From assembly GCA_963792785.1 (NCBI GenBank), contig CAWBXO010000004.1, positions 434,001 through 498,000 of the forward strand: DNA of 64,000 nucleotides. The letters run 5' to 3'. Within the stretch, counting starts at the first letter, position 1. Each line of letters opens with the position of its first letter. The DNA is from CAWIMX01 sp963792785. Its GTDB lineage: Bacteria; Acidobacteriota; Vicinamibacteria; Vicinamibacterales; CAVVIG01. Below, piece after piece: positions 45,866 to 54,122 of this stretch. Both the position numbers and the translations under genes were made by a program. The notes beneath the pieces are model-generated. The model made no database searches, was not told where the DNA came from, and worked only from the letters and a program-made list of their open reading frames with translations.

Positions 45866-46966
45866 ATGGATCCGATCGGCGACCGCGTTCAGCGCGCCTG
45901 GGAGCGCCGGCTCTGGCGCGGACGCCCGGCGCTCGCGGCCCGCCTGCTCGCGCGCGATCTCGCGGCCTCGTACACGCTGACCGACGTCCGCCTCACCGCC
46001 ACGGGACGCCGCGCCCCCGACGATCTGCTGCTCCAGGACATCGGCGACGTCGCGCGCGTCGAGTCGCGCCTCGATCGCCTGTTCGGCACGTCCACGCTCG
46101 TCATCCGGCGGCGCGGCCGCCGGGAGGCGTTCGTGCTGCGATCGATCGCGCGCGGCACGGAGCTCGCCGCGCTCGTCGATCTGGCGGCGGCCGGCCAGCC
46201 GCTCAGGGAAGACAGCGTGCGGGCGGCGCTCGCGTGGGCTCCCGACACGGCGCCGGGCGCGGGGCTGGCGCTGGCCGGGCTCGTCGCCGTGCTGATCACC
46301 GTCTTCGCCATCACGCTGACCCTCCACGGCCGCGCGGCGACGATCGCGTACGCGCCGGACGACCCCATCGCGCCGAACGGGCAGAAGCGGAGCGAAGCCG
46401 AGATCGCGCGGTTCATGGACACCGACGTGATGCCGTGGGCGCGCGCGACGCTCGGCCCGATCGTGGGCGGACCCGATCGCGTCAGCTGCCACACCTGCCA
46501 CGGGGCCGACGCGGAGGCACGCGGCTGGCGGATGCCCGGCGTCTCGGCCCTCCCCCAACCGGCCGTCGTCGACGGCGGGTGGGAACGGAACGGCACGATG
46601 ACCTCACAGACGCGGAACGCGATCTACGGCTACACGGCCGTGGAGGAGAAGCTGCCCCGCGCCCGCTACATGCGCGAGCACGTGCTCCCGGGCATGGCCC
46701 GCCTGCTCCACCGCCAGGCGTACGACTTCACGCAGCCGTACGAGTTCAACCGCGAGCACCTGGCGTTCGGGTGCTACCACTGCCATCTCGTCACGCCCCC
46801 CCGGCCTCCGGCGGGCGGCGGTCCGGCGGCGTCAGCAGCAGCGCCTGGTCGCGCAGATGCCGCGCGAGCCGCGCGTGAAGCTGACGCCAGCCCTCGAAAT
46901 GCGCGGCCATCGCCGCGAGGAGCCGCGCTTTCGGCGGCGAGGACTCCTGCCCCGCCGCCCGACTGA
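45866..46966 (+). CDS. membrane-anchored cytochrome c with N-terminal PH-like domain
   Basis: From ATG 45866. Residues 35-115 (YTLTDVRLTATGRRAPDDLL, then VARVESRLDRLFGTSTLVIR) look like the bacterial PH-like bPH2 domain of YdbS proteins. A membrane helix follows (about 122-145) and then an extracytoplasmic cytochrome part with CHTCH near 208 and CYHCH near 308. After HLVT the frame runs another 55 codons antisense to the next gene with low-complexity Pro/Ala sequence, so the real end is probably close to 46800 and a stop may have been lost in the C-run at 46795-46801. Presumably an electron carrier; the PH-haem pairing is unusual. Confidence 0.68.
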   Translation: MDPIGDRVQRAWERRLWRGRPALAARLLARDLAASYTLTDVRLTATGRRAPDDLLLQDIGDVARVESRLDRLFGTSTLVIRRRGRREAFVLRSIARGTELAALVDLAAAGQPLREDSVRAALAWAPDTAPGAGLALAGLVAVLITVFAITLTLHGRAATIAYAPDDPIAPNGQKRSEAEIARFMDTDVMPWARATLGPIVGGPDRVSCHTCHGADAEARGWRMPGVSALPQPAVVDGGWERNGTMTSQTRNAIYGYTAVEEKLPRARYMREHVLPGMARLLHRQAYDFTQPYEFNREHLAFGCYHCHLVTPPRPPAGGGPAASAAAPGRADAARAAREADASPRNARPSPRGAALSAARTPAPPPD

Positions 46967-47318
46967 AGAACCCGGCGCCCAGCTGCGCGTACCAGCGAAG
47001 GTTGTGACGCCCGCGCATCTGATCGGCAAAGAACCCCGCCAGCACGAGACACTGGGCGCCGGCGATTTCCATCATCGGACCGTCGGACCACAGGGTGGCG
47101 TCGACGACGAAGTAATCGAAGATCGCGCCGAGATGGGCCTGGGCCGCGAAGTCGACGGTCGACTGCGTCGACACCTGGGCGTAGTGCGCCAGCACGCTGG
47201 CGTTGTAGACCAGCTCCTGACGATCGACGTCGGGCCCCGACACGTCCTGCAGGCGCTCGACGAAGAACTCCAGCACCTGCCGCTCGTCGGTCGCGAGAAT
47301 CTCTCGCAGCGGGCCCAT
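46791..47318 (-). CDS. conserved hypothetical protein
   Basis: 175 residues, no signal peptide. Mostly alpha-helical (REILATDERQVLEFFVERLQ, SVLAHYAQVSTQSTVDFA, MMEIAGAQCLVLAGFFAD). No family recognised. It is convergent with and overlaps the cytochrome gene's tail, and its start lies four bases from the 166-bp repeat. Confidence 0.6.
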   Translation of the reverse strand: MGPLREILATDERQVLEFFVERLQDVSGPDVDRQELVYNASVLAHYAQVSTQSTVDFAAQAHLGAIFDYFVVDATLWSDGPMMEIAGAQCLVLAGFFADQMRGRHNLRWYAQLGAGFFSRAAGQESSPPKARLLAAMAAHFEGWRQLHARLARHLRDQALLLTPPDRRPPEAGGA

Positions 47319-47321
47319 GCC

Positions 47322-47483
47322 CTAGCAGCCCGTGGCAGAAGTGCCTCTGGGCTGCGAGACCCGGAGGTAGCAACCACAGAGAAGCGGAGACACAGAGAAT
47401 TCCAGGGTTTTCTCGGTGTCCCCGTGTCTCTGTGGCCCAATTCGCTGTGCCTCGCAGGCCGTGTCGACTTTCACGACGGCCCC

Positions 47484-47487
<4 letters not shown>
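47322..47487. repeat. 166-bp CTAG-bounded intergenic element, copy E
   Basis: Begins CTAGCAGCCCGTGGCAGAAG and ends ACGACGGCCCCCTAG. About eleven differences from the copy at 20696-20861 and the same length. Its right-hand CTAG gives the TAG stop codon of groEL on the minus strand. Confidence 0.9.
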
Positions 47488-49112
<1,625 letters not shown>

Positions 49113-49113
49113 G

Positions 49114-49500
49114 TCAGCGTCCCTTCCTGGTCGGGGTCTTCTTCACGACCGCCTTGGGCGCCGGCCGCTTGGCGACAACGGCCTTGGCGGGAGGCGCCTT
49201 CATGGCCCGAACCCCCTCGAGGGCCGCCAGCACATCGTCTTCGTTCATGATCAGGTACTCGACGCCGTCCAGCTTGATCTCCTGGCCGGAGTACTTGCCG
49301 AAGAGAATCGTGTCCCCGGCCTTGACGTCGAGCGCCGTCCGCTCGCCATCGTCGCGGACCTTGCCGCTTCCCACGGCAATCACCGTGCCGCGCTGCGGCT
49401 TTTCCTTCGCGGAATCCGGAATGATGATTCCGCCGCGCTGCTGCTCGCCCTCATCGAGGCGCTGGACGAGAATGCGATCGTGGAGTGGTCTGACAAACAT
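49114..49500 (-). CDS. groES: co-chaperonin GroES with basic C-terminal extension
   Basis: 128 residues from ATG 49500 (AGGAG eight bases upstream). FVRPLHDRILVQRLDEGEQQ, the mobile loop QRGGIIIPDSAKEKPQ and VLFGKYSGQEIKL-type core are standard, but after VLAALEGVRAM come about 28 Ala/Lys/Pro-rich residues ending TPTRKGR, absent from ordinary 95-100-residue GroES. No CIRCE inverted repeat is seen upstream, so control is not by HrcA. Confidence 0.93.
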   Translation of the reverse strand: MFVRPLHDRILVQRLDEGEQQRGGIIIPDSAKEKPQRGTVIAVGSGKVRDDGERTALDVKAGDTILFGKYSGQEIKLDGVEYLIMNEDDVLAALEGVRAMKAPPAKAVVAKRPAPKAVVKKTPTRKGR

Positions 49501-49550
49501 AGAGTCGGCTCCTGTACTGGTAACGAACGGGTCGGGCGACACGTGACCGA

Positions 49551-49808
49551 TCAGCGCTGCTCGCGCTCGAACGTCACGGTCTGCGCGCGGAGATTGGCGG
49601 TCGCGGTCCTCGTGGCGAGCGTCCACGACCGCGAGTGAGACGAGGGCGCGGTGGCCGGGTCGGGATTCGCCCACCACGCCAGGTCATCGCGGGCCGAGGC
49701 GGGCAGCACGAAGCCGAGCAGATCCTCGATTTGCGCGAACGTGAGGACCACGACGTTCGCGAATCGGTTTTGCAAGTACTGGTACAGCTTTTGGTATTTG
49801 CCGGGCAT
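49551..49808 (-). CDS. DUF7662-type small protein
   Basis: 85 residues from ATG 49808 (a GTG at 49811 is also in frame). KYQKLYQYLQNRFANVVVLT, IEDLLGFVLPASAR, AWWANPD and ANLRAQTVTFER match a small domain found alone or at the end of defence- and stress-type proteins (DUF7662 as I know it). Possibly nucleic-acid-related; function unknown. A TGTGC-N6-GAACA palindrome lies 45 bases upstream. Confidence 0.65.
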   Translation of the reverse strand: MPGKYQKLYQYLQNRFANVVVLTFAQIEDLLGFVLPASARDDLAWWANPDPATAPSSHSRSWTLATRTATANLRAQTVTFEREQR

Positions 49809-49852
49809 CACCGCACCTGCTGATCACGATAGAGGATCGCGCGGCGATCGTC

Positions 49853-49868
49853 TGTGCGCTTTCGAACA
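49853..49868. promoter_or_regulatory. TGTGC-N6-GAACA palindrome (Crp/Fnr-type operator candidate)
   Basis: TGTGC-GCTTTC-GAACA in the divergent gap between the DUF7662 and GIY-YIG genes. One base off the perfect form seen at 52161, 57611 and 60044. Confidence 0.45.
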
Positions 49869-49912
49869 GCTCGGGACCATTCGCGGGACTACGCTGTTCG
49901 CAGGGGGATGCG

Positions 49913-50212
49913 ATGACTGGAGAGGCGTACACGCTCGGCTCCGCGGGGATTGGCCGGGCGCCGGAGAGCTCCGGTGTGTACGCGATCTTTTCCCGGAAAC
50001 GCTGGCTCTACGTCGGCGTGAGCGCGGACATCCGGCGCAGCCTGTTCGGCCATCTGAACGGCTCGCCGCCGGCGCTGAGCGCGCAGGGCCCGCTCTCCTT
50101 CATGTTCGAACGGGTACCCGCTGGCGATCGGACGGCCCGGTGGCAGGCCGTGGTGGCGGACCTGAAACCCGCGTGCCAGGACGCCGTGGCCGGGGCGCGC
50201 ACGACCGCATGA
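49913..50212 (+). CDS. GIY-YIG-like protein
   Basis: 99 residues. SSGVYAIFSRKRWLYVGVSADIRR holds the GVY and YVG strands and the following Arg of the GIY-YIG nuclease fold; the catalytic Glu later in the fold is not evident, so activity is doubtful. ATG 49913 preceded by AGGGGG. Its TGA overlaps the ATG of the next gene. Confidence 0.6.
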   Translation: MTGEAYTLGSAGIGRAPESSGVYAIFSRKRWLYVGVSADIRRSLFGHLNGSPPALSAQGPLSFMFERVPAGDRTARWQAVVADLKPACQDAVAGARTTA

Positions 50213-50358
50213 GCGGGCTGCGCCGGTGCCGGGAGTTCCTCGACGAGGCGGCCACGCTGCTGGTGATCGTCGCCGCGGTCCCCGTGGTCATCCTTTCGAT
50301 CGGGACGCCCGTCGCCTTGTTCGTGCGCCTGGTGCTCGAGATCGCGCGGCGGCTGTAG
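50209..50358 (+). CDS. 49-residue single-pass membrane peptide
   Basis: Begins at ATG 50209, overlapping the previous stop (ATGA). MSGLRRCREFLDEAATLL leads into a hydrophobic helix (about 17-40) and a basic end. Translational coupling is the main support. No known relative. Confidence 0.5.
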   Translation: MSGLRRCREFLDEAATLLVIVAAVPVVILSIGTPVALFVRLVLEIARRL

Positions 50359-51061
50359 TGCCCTTCGCGCGAGCGGCCGCAGGGCGTCGCGGGGGCGGCT
50401 CGGGCGGCTCGCCCTGCAGCACGACGCTCAGGAGCGCATCGTGCACGGTGAGGTGGCCGTTGTATTCGATGAACCCGAGCTTGCGGAACTTGTTCATGAA
50501 GAAGTTCACGCGCGAGCGCGTCGTGCCGACCATCTCGGCCAGCACTTCCTGGGAGATCTTGGGCAGCACGCGCCGTGGCCCGCTGGGCTTGCCATAGCGC
50601 GCCAGCAGCAGCAGCGTCCGGGCCAGGCGCTTCTCGCTCGCGTTGAACAACTGATCGACGAGGTCTTCCTCGAGGCGGTTGGTCCGGGCGAGCATGTGGG
50701 TGATGAAGCGATCCGCCATGTCGCGCTGCTCATGCAGCAGGCTGATCATCTGCTGTTTGGGCACGACGCGAATCTGGGTCTCCGCCATCGCGATGGCGGT
50801 GGCGAGGCGAAGGGGTTGCCCGGCGAGCGCCCCCTCGCCGAAGAAGTCGCCGGCATCGATGACGCCGACGACGGCCTCTCTCCCGCTGCGCGACAGCACT
50901 GACAGCTTCACGCTGCCGCTCAGGATATAGAGCACCGCCTCACAGGGGTCGCCCTGCGAATAAATGGTCTCTGAGGCGTGATAGGGCACGACAGTGCCAG
51001 CCAGCGCCGGGTACGTGAGGAAGGCCTCGACGTCGAACGGCCGCTTCTTCAATGAAGGCAC
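50288..51061 (-). CDS. Crp/Fnr family regulator (first paralogue)
   Basis: About 257 residues from GTG 51061. cNMP-binding-like domain (ETIYSQGDPCEAVLYILSGS, DAGDFFGEGALAGQPLRL) and a C-terminal HTH_Crp (SQEVLAEMVGTTRSRVNFFM, NKFRKLGFIEYNGHLTV), then an Arg/Ala/Pro-rich tail of about 40 residues that overlaps the convergent small gene and may be partly spurious. It is very similar to the paralogue at 52211. Its start is only nine bases from the divergent gene at 51071. The effector pocket lacks an obvious cAMP signature. Confidence 0.85.
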   Translation of the reverse strand: MPSLKKRPFDVEAFLTYPALAGTVVPYHASETIYSQGDPCEAVLYILSGSVKLSVLSRSGREAVVGVIDAGDFFGEGALAGQPLRLATAIAMAETQIRVVPKQQMISLLHEQRDMADRFITHMLARTNRLEEDLVDQLFNASEKRLARTLLLLARYGKPSGPRRVLPKISQEVLAEMVGTTRSRVNFFMNKFRKLGFIEYNGHLTVHDALLSVVLQGEPPEPPPRRPAAARAKGTTAAARSRAPGARTRRRASRSKG

Positions 51062-51070
51062 GATACTATT

Positions 51071-52135
51071 ATGGCACCAATGATTGGCGATCGACGACGT
51101 GGGGTGATGGCCGGCGCGCTGCTGATCACCGCGGTCCTGCCCGCCGCCCAGGCGGGCACGACGGTGGACACGCTGTTCCGGCAGACGCTCGGATTTTCCG
51201 CCGCGGACATGCGGGCATTCGATGCCGGGGCCGTGGTGATCCGGAGCCTCGACACGCCGGTGCGAGAGGAGCTCGCGCACGTCGCGGCCGTGCATGTGAA
51301 CGCCGCGCCTGCACGCTTTCTCGATCGGTTCCGCGACATCGTGCGATTCGAAAAGGGCCCCGGCATTCCCCAGATCGGGCGCTTCAGCACGCCGCCCCGC
51401 CCCGAGGATCTGGCGGGGCTGACGCTGCCGGCGCCGGACCTCGCGGCGCTGCGGGCGTGCCGCCCCGGCGACTGCGACCTGAAACTCCCGGCGGCGGCGA
51501 TGAGCCGGTTCCGGAACGACGTGAACTGGGCGTCGCCCGGCGCCGCGGACCAGGCCAATGCCATCGCGCGCGACATGCTCCTCAACCTGGTCCTGGCCTA
51601 CCAGCGGGACGGCAACGCCGCGCTCGGCTCCTACGAGGACGGCCATGAGCCGATGTCGGTGGAAGGCCAGTTCCGCGCGCTCGTCGCCAGCGACGATCCG
51701 CTCCCCACGCCCGTCCCGGCGCTGCTCACCTACCTGGACGACTACCCGCGAAACCGCCCGGCGGGCGCCGAGGACTTCTTCTACTGGACGGTCGTGGACT
51801 TCGGCCTCAAGCTCACCATTCGCGTGAACCACGTCGTGATCTATCCCCTGCCAGCGAGCGCGTCGTCGCCGGTCGCCTCCGTGATCGCGATCAAGCAGCT
51901 TTACGCGAGCCACTACTTCTTCACGACGCTCGAACTGCGGTTCCTCATCGACGACGACCTCGGGACTGGCGCCGACGGCCTCGCGCTCGTGTCCGTCACG
52001 CGATCGCGCAACGACGGGATGACGGGCCTCAAGGGCCTGTTCCTGCGGCCGATCATCAGCCGCCGATCGCGCGACGCGGTGCGCGGCTACCTGGAGCACG
52101 TCAAGGAGCAGGTGGAGCGGCCGTTGATGCCCTGA
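51071..52135 (+). CDS. exported protein of unknown function
   Basis: 354 residues; signal peptide 1-29 (MIGDRRRGVMAGALLI core; ATG 51080 is an alternative start). The mature part is a single large domain with RACRPGDCDLKLP (a Cys pair), RDMLLNLVLAYQRDGNAALG, YEDGHEPMSVEGQFRAL, DFFYWTVVDFGLKLTIRVNH and ASHYFFTTLELRFLIDD. I have the impression of a widespread acidobacterial/proteobacterial family but cannot name it. Flanked by the two Crp/Fnr genes. Confidence 0.7.
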   Translation: MAPMIGDRRRGVMAGALLITAVLPAAQAGTTVDTLFRQTLGFSAADMRAFDAGAVVIRSLDTPVREELAHVAAVHVNAAPARFLDRFRDIVRFEKGPGIPQIGRFSTPPRPEDLAGLTLPAPDLAALRACRPGDCDLKLPAAAMSRFRNDVNWASPGAADQANAIARDMLLNLVLAYQRDGNAALGSYEDGHEPMSVEGQFRALVASDDPLPTPVPALLTYLDDYPRNRPAGAEDFFYWTVVDFGLKLTIRVNHVVIYPLPASASSPVASVIAIKQLYASHYFFTTLELRFLIDDDLGTGADGLALVSVTRSRNDGMTGLKGLFLRPIISRRSRDAVRGYLEHVKEQVERPLMP

Positions 52136-52160
52136 CACGCCTCTGCACTCCGGGGGAGAC

Positions 52161-52176
52161 TGTGCAATAGAGCACA
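52161..52176. promoter_or_regulatory. perfect TGTGC-N6-GCACA palindrome upstream of crp/fnr paralogue
   Basis: TGTGC-AATAGA-GCACA, centred 42 bases before the GTG start at 52211. The geometry (5+6+5) is that of Crp/Fnr operators, with C in place of A at the fifth position. Probably autoregulatory. Confidence 0.6.
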
Positions 52177-52193
52177 GACACCTGAGAGCCATC

Positions 52194-52209
52194 CCTCCAA
52201 TGATGGAGG
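52194..52209 (+). promoter_or_regulatory. hairpin sequestering the ribosome-binding site of the second crp/fnr gene
   Basis: CCTCCA-ATGA-TGGAGG: a six-base stem whose right arm is the Shine-Dalgarno GGAGG, ending one base before the GTG start. In the mRNA this would hide the ribosome site and lower translation. Confidence 0.5.
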
Positions 52210-52210
52210 C

Positions 52211-52909
52211 GTGAAATCAGGAACCCCGTCGAAACGTCGGCACGCGAAGGCGCCTGCCCTGAAGGCGCCCGCGTTCGACGCGCAGGCGTTCCTCGCCTCG
52301 ACGGGCGTCACAAGATCCGCCGTCAAGTTCAAGGAAGAGACGACGATCTTCAAGCAGGGGGACGCCTGCGAGCACGTGATGTACGTCCAGAGCGGCAGCG
52401 TCAAGCTGTCGGTCCTGTCGAAGAGCGGCCGCGAGGCCGTCGTGGCGATCATCGGCCCCGGCGACTTCTTCGGCGAAGGATGCCTGGCGGGCCAATCGAC
52501 GCGCATGGGCAACGCCACGACCGTTGCCGCGAGCACGATTCTGCTCATCGACAAGGACGAAATGGTCGATCTGCTGCACCAGCAGCACGCGATGTCCGAC
52601 CGGTTCATCTCGCACATGCTCTCCCGCAACATCCGCATCGAGGAGGATCTGGTCGACCAGCTCTTCAACTCGAGTGAAAAGCGCCTGGCGCGGACGCTCC
52701 TCCTGCTCGCGCGCTACGGCAAGCAGGACAAGCCCGTCCGCGTCGTGCCGAAGATCACGCAGGAGACGCTCGCGGAGATGATCGGCACCACGCGCTCGCG
52801 CGTGAATTTCTTCCTGAACAAGTTCCGGAAGCTGGGGTTCATCGAATACGACGGCGACACGCCCCTCAAGATCAACAGCTCGCTGCTCAGCGTCGTGCTC
52901 CACGACTGA
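52211..52909 (+). CDS. Crp/Fnr family regulator (second paralogue)
   Basis: 232 residues from GTG 52211. A basic N-terminus of 20 residues, the cyclic-nucleotide-like sensor (TTIFKQGDACEHVMYVQSGS, GPGDFFGEGCLAGQSTRMGN) and HTH_Crp with TQETLAEMIGTTRSRVNFFL as recognition helix region. Two cysteines are not in an Fnr-type cluster pattern. Preceded by a TGTGC palindrome and a hairpin over the ribosome site. Candidate regulator of the downstream envelope-stress genes that carry the same palindrome. Confidence 0.88.
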   Translation: MKSGTPSKRRHAKAPALKAPAFDAQAFLASTGVTRSAVKFKEETTIFKQGDACEHVMYVQSGSVKLSVLSKSGREAVVAIIGPGDFFGEGCLAGQSTRMGNATTVAASTILLIDKDEMVDLLHQQHAMSDRFISHMLSRNIRIEEDLVDQLFNSSEKRLARTLLLLARYGKQDKPVRVVPKITQETLAEMIGTTRSRVNFFLNKFRKLGFIEYDGDTPLKINSSLLSVVLHD

Positions 52910-52932
52910 TGCGGCCCGCAGGCAGGTGATAC

Positions 52933-53637
52933 ATGAAGAAGACGATGATGACGAAGACGATGATGGCGACGGCGCTGGCGGCAATGGCACTCGTGCCGCT
53001 GCGCGCGGCGGACCCCGAGCCGGCGCAGCGGCTTGATGACGCCGCGGCGGTGTTCTCGGAGATCATGGCGTCGCCCGATCAGGGCATTCCCCAGGATCTC
53101 ATTTCCAACGCCCACTGCATCGTGATCGTTCCGGACTTGAAGTCCGCGGCGTTCGTGGTGGGCGGGAAGTACGGGAAAGGCTACGTGTCCTGCCGTGAGG
53201 GCGCGAAGGGCTGGTCGGCGCCAGCCACCGTCCGCATCGAGGGCGGGAGCGTCGGGTTCCAGATCGGCGCGTCCTCGACGGACCTGATCATGCTGGTCAT
53301 GACGGAACACGGCGCGGACAAGCTGCTGTCGAGCGCGTTCACGCTGGGCGCGGAAGGCTCCGTGGCGGCCGGCCCGGTGGGGCGCACGGTCACCGCGCAG
53401 ACGGACGCACAGATGCACGCCGACATCCTGTCGTGGTCGCGATCGCAGGGGTTGTTTGCCGGCGTCGCGCTGACGGGCGCCACGCTCCGCCAGGATCTCG
53501 ATGACAACACCACGCTGTACGGCAAGCCGCTGGAGAACCGGGACATCGTCACGAACGGCGTGGCCCCGCCCGCGGCGGCCGCCAAGCTGCTCGCGCTGCT
53601 GAACCGGTACTCGGCGAAGGAACGCACCCAGCAGTAG
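52933..53637 (+). CDS. SYLF/Ysc84-domain lipid-binding protein
   Basis: 234 residues with a Met/Lys-rich signal peptide. LISNAHCIVIVPDLKSAAFV, GGKYGKGYVSCR and GSVGFQIGASSTDLIMLVMT are the core of the SYLF (Ysc84) domain, which binds phosphoinositides in yeast; bacterial members are secreted envelope proteins of unclear role. Probably transcribed with the Crp/Fnr gene 23 bases upstream. Confidence 0.85.
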   Translation: MKKTMMTKTMMATALAAMALVPLRAADPEPAQRLDDAAAVFSEIMASPDQGIPQDLISNAHCIVIVPDLKSAAFVVGGKYGKGYVSCREGAKGWSAPATVRIEGGSVGFQIGASSTDLIMLVMTEHGADKLLSSAFTLGAEGSVAAGPVGRTVTAQTDAQMHADILSWSRSQGLFAGVALTGATLRQDLDDNTTLYGKPLENRDIVTNGVAPPAAAAKLLALLNRYSAKERTQQ

Positions 53638-53639
53638 GG

Positions 53640-54074
53640 ATGAAGAAGATCCTCGTCGTCCTCGTCGTCCTCGTCGTCGCGCTGGCCTACGCGGCGGGCT
53701 ACTGGCCCGCGCGGCAACAGCTGGCCGACGCGCAGGACCAGATTCGAGGGCTGCAGGATCACACCACGTTCGTCGAGGGCCGGCTTCGCGTGAGCGACCT
53801 CCTGGGGTCGGCCCTCCGCCTTTCTGAAGCCGCCGCCGCCCGGAACTACGGCGAGGCCGCCGCCCTGTCGTCGCCGTTCTTCGACGCGGTGGGCCGTGAA
53901 GCGGCGCTCACCGACCAGCCGGTGGTGCGAGCGGCGCTCGACACCATCCTCAAAACCCGCGACCAGCTCACGACGGCAATCGCACAAAGCGACCCCTCCC
54001 TGACGGACATGCTGAAGGATTACGAACGCACGCTCCGTCAGGCCCTGGGATATTCCGTCAGTCCTGCCGTGTAG
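53640..54074 (+). CDS. small membrane-anchored coiled-coil protein
   Basis: 144 residues: one N-terminal membrane anchor (MKKILVVLVVLVVALAYAAG), a short coiled coil (QQLADAQDQIRGLQDHTTFV) and a helical domain. Two bases after the SYLF gene, so same operon. No family named. Confidence 0.65.
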   Translation: MKKILVVLVVLVVALAYAAGYWPARQQLADAQDQIRGLQDHTTFVEGRLRVSDLLGSALRLSEAAAARNYGEAAALSSPFFDAVGREAALTDQPVVRAALDTILKTRDQLTTAIAQSDPSLTDMLKDYERTLRQALGYSVSPAV

Positions 54075-54122
54075 AGGCCGCGACTCGCTCAACCTGCCGC
54101 GGCACGGGAAAGAAGGTGCTGG

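Noticed and set aside
49501..49550. CIRCE element upstream of groES
   Set aside because: The TTAGCACTC-N9-GAGTGCTAA pattern is not present.
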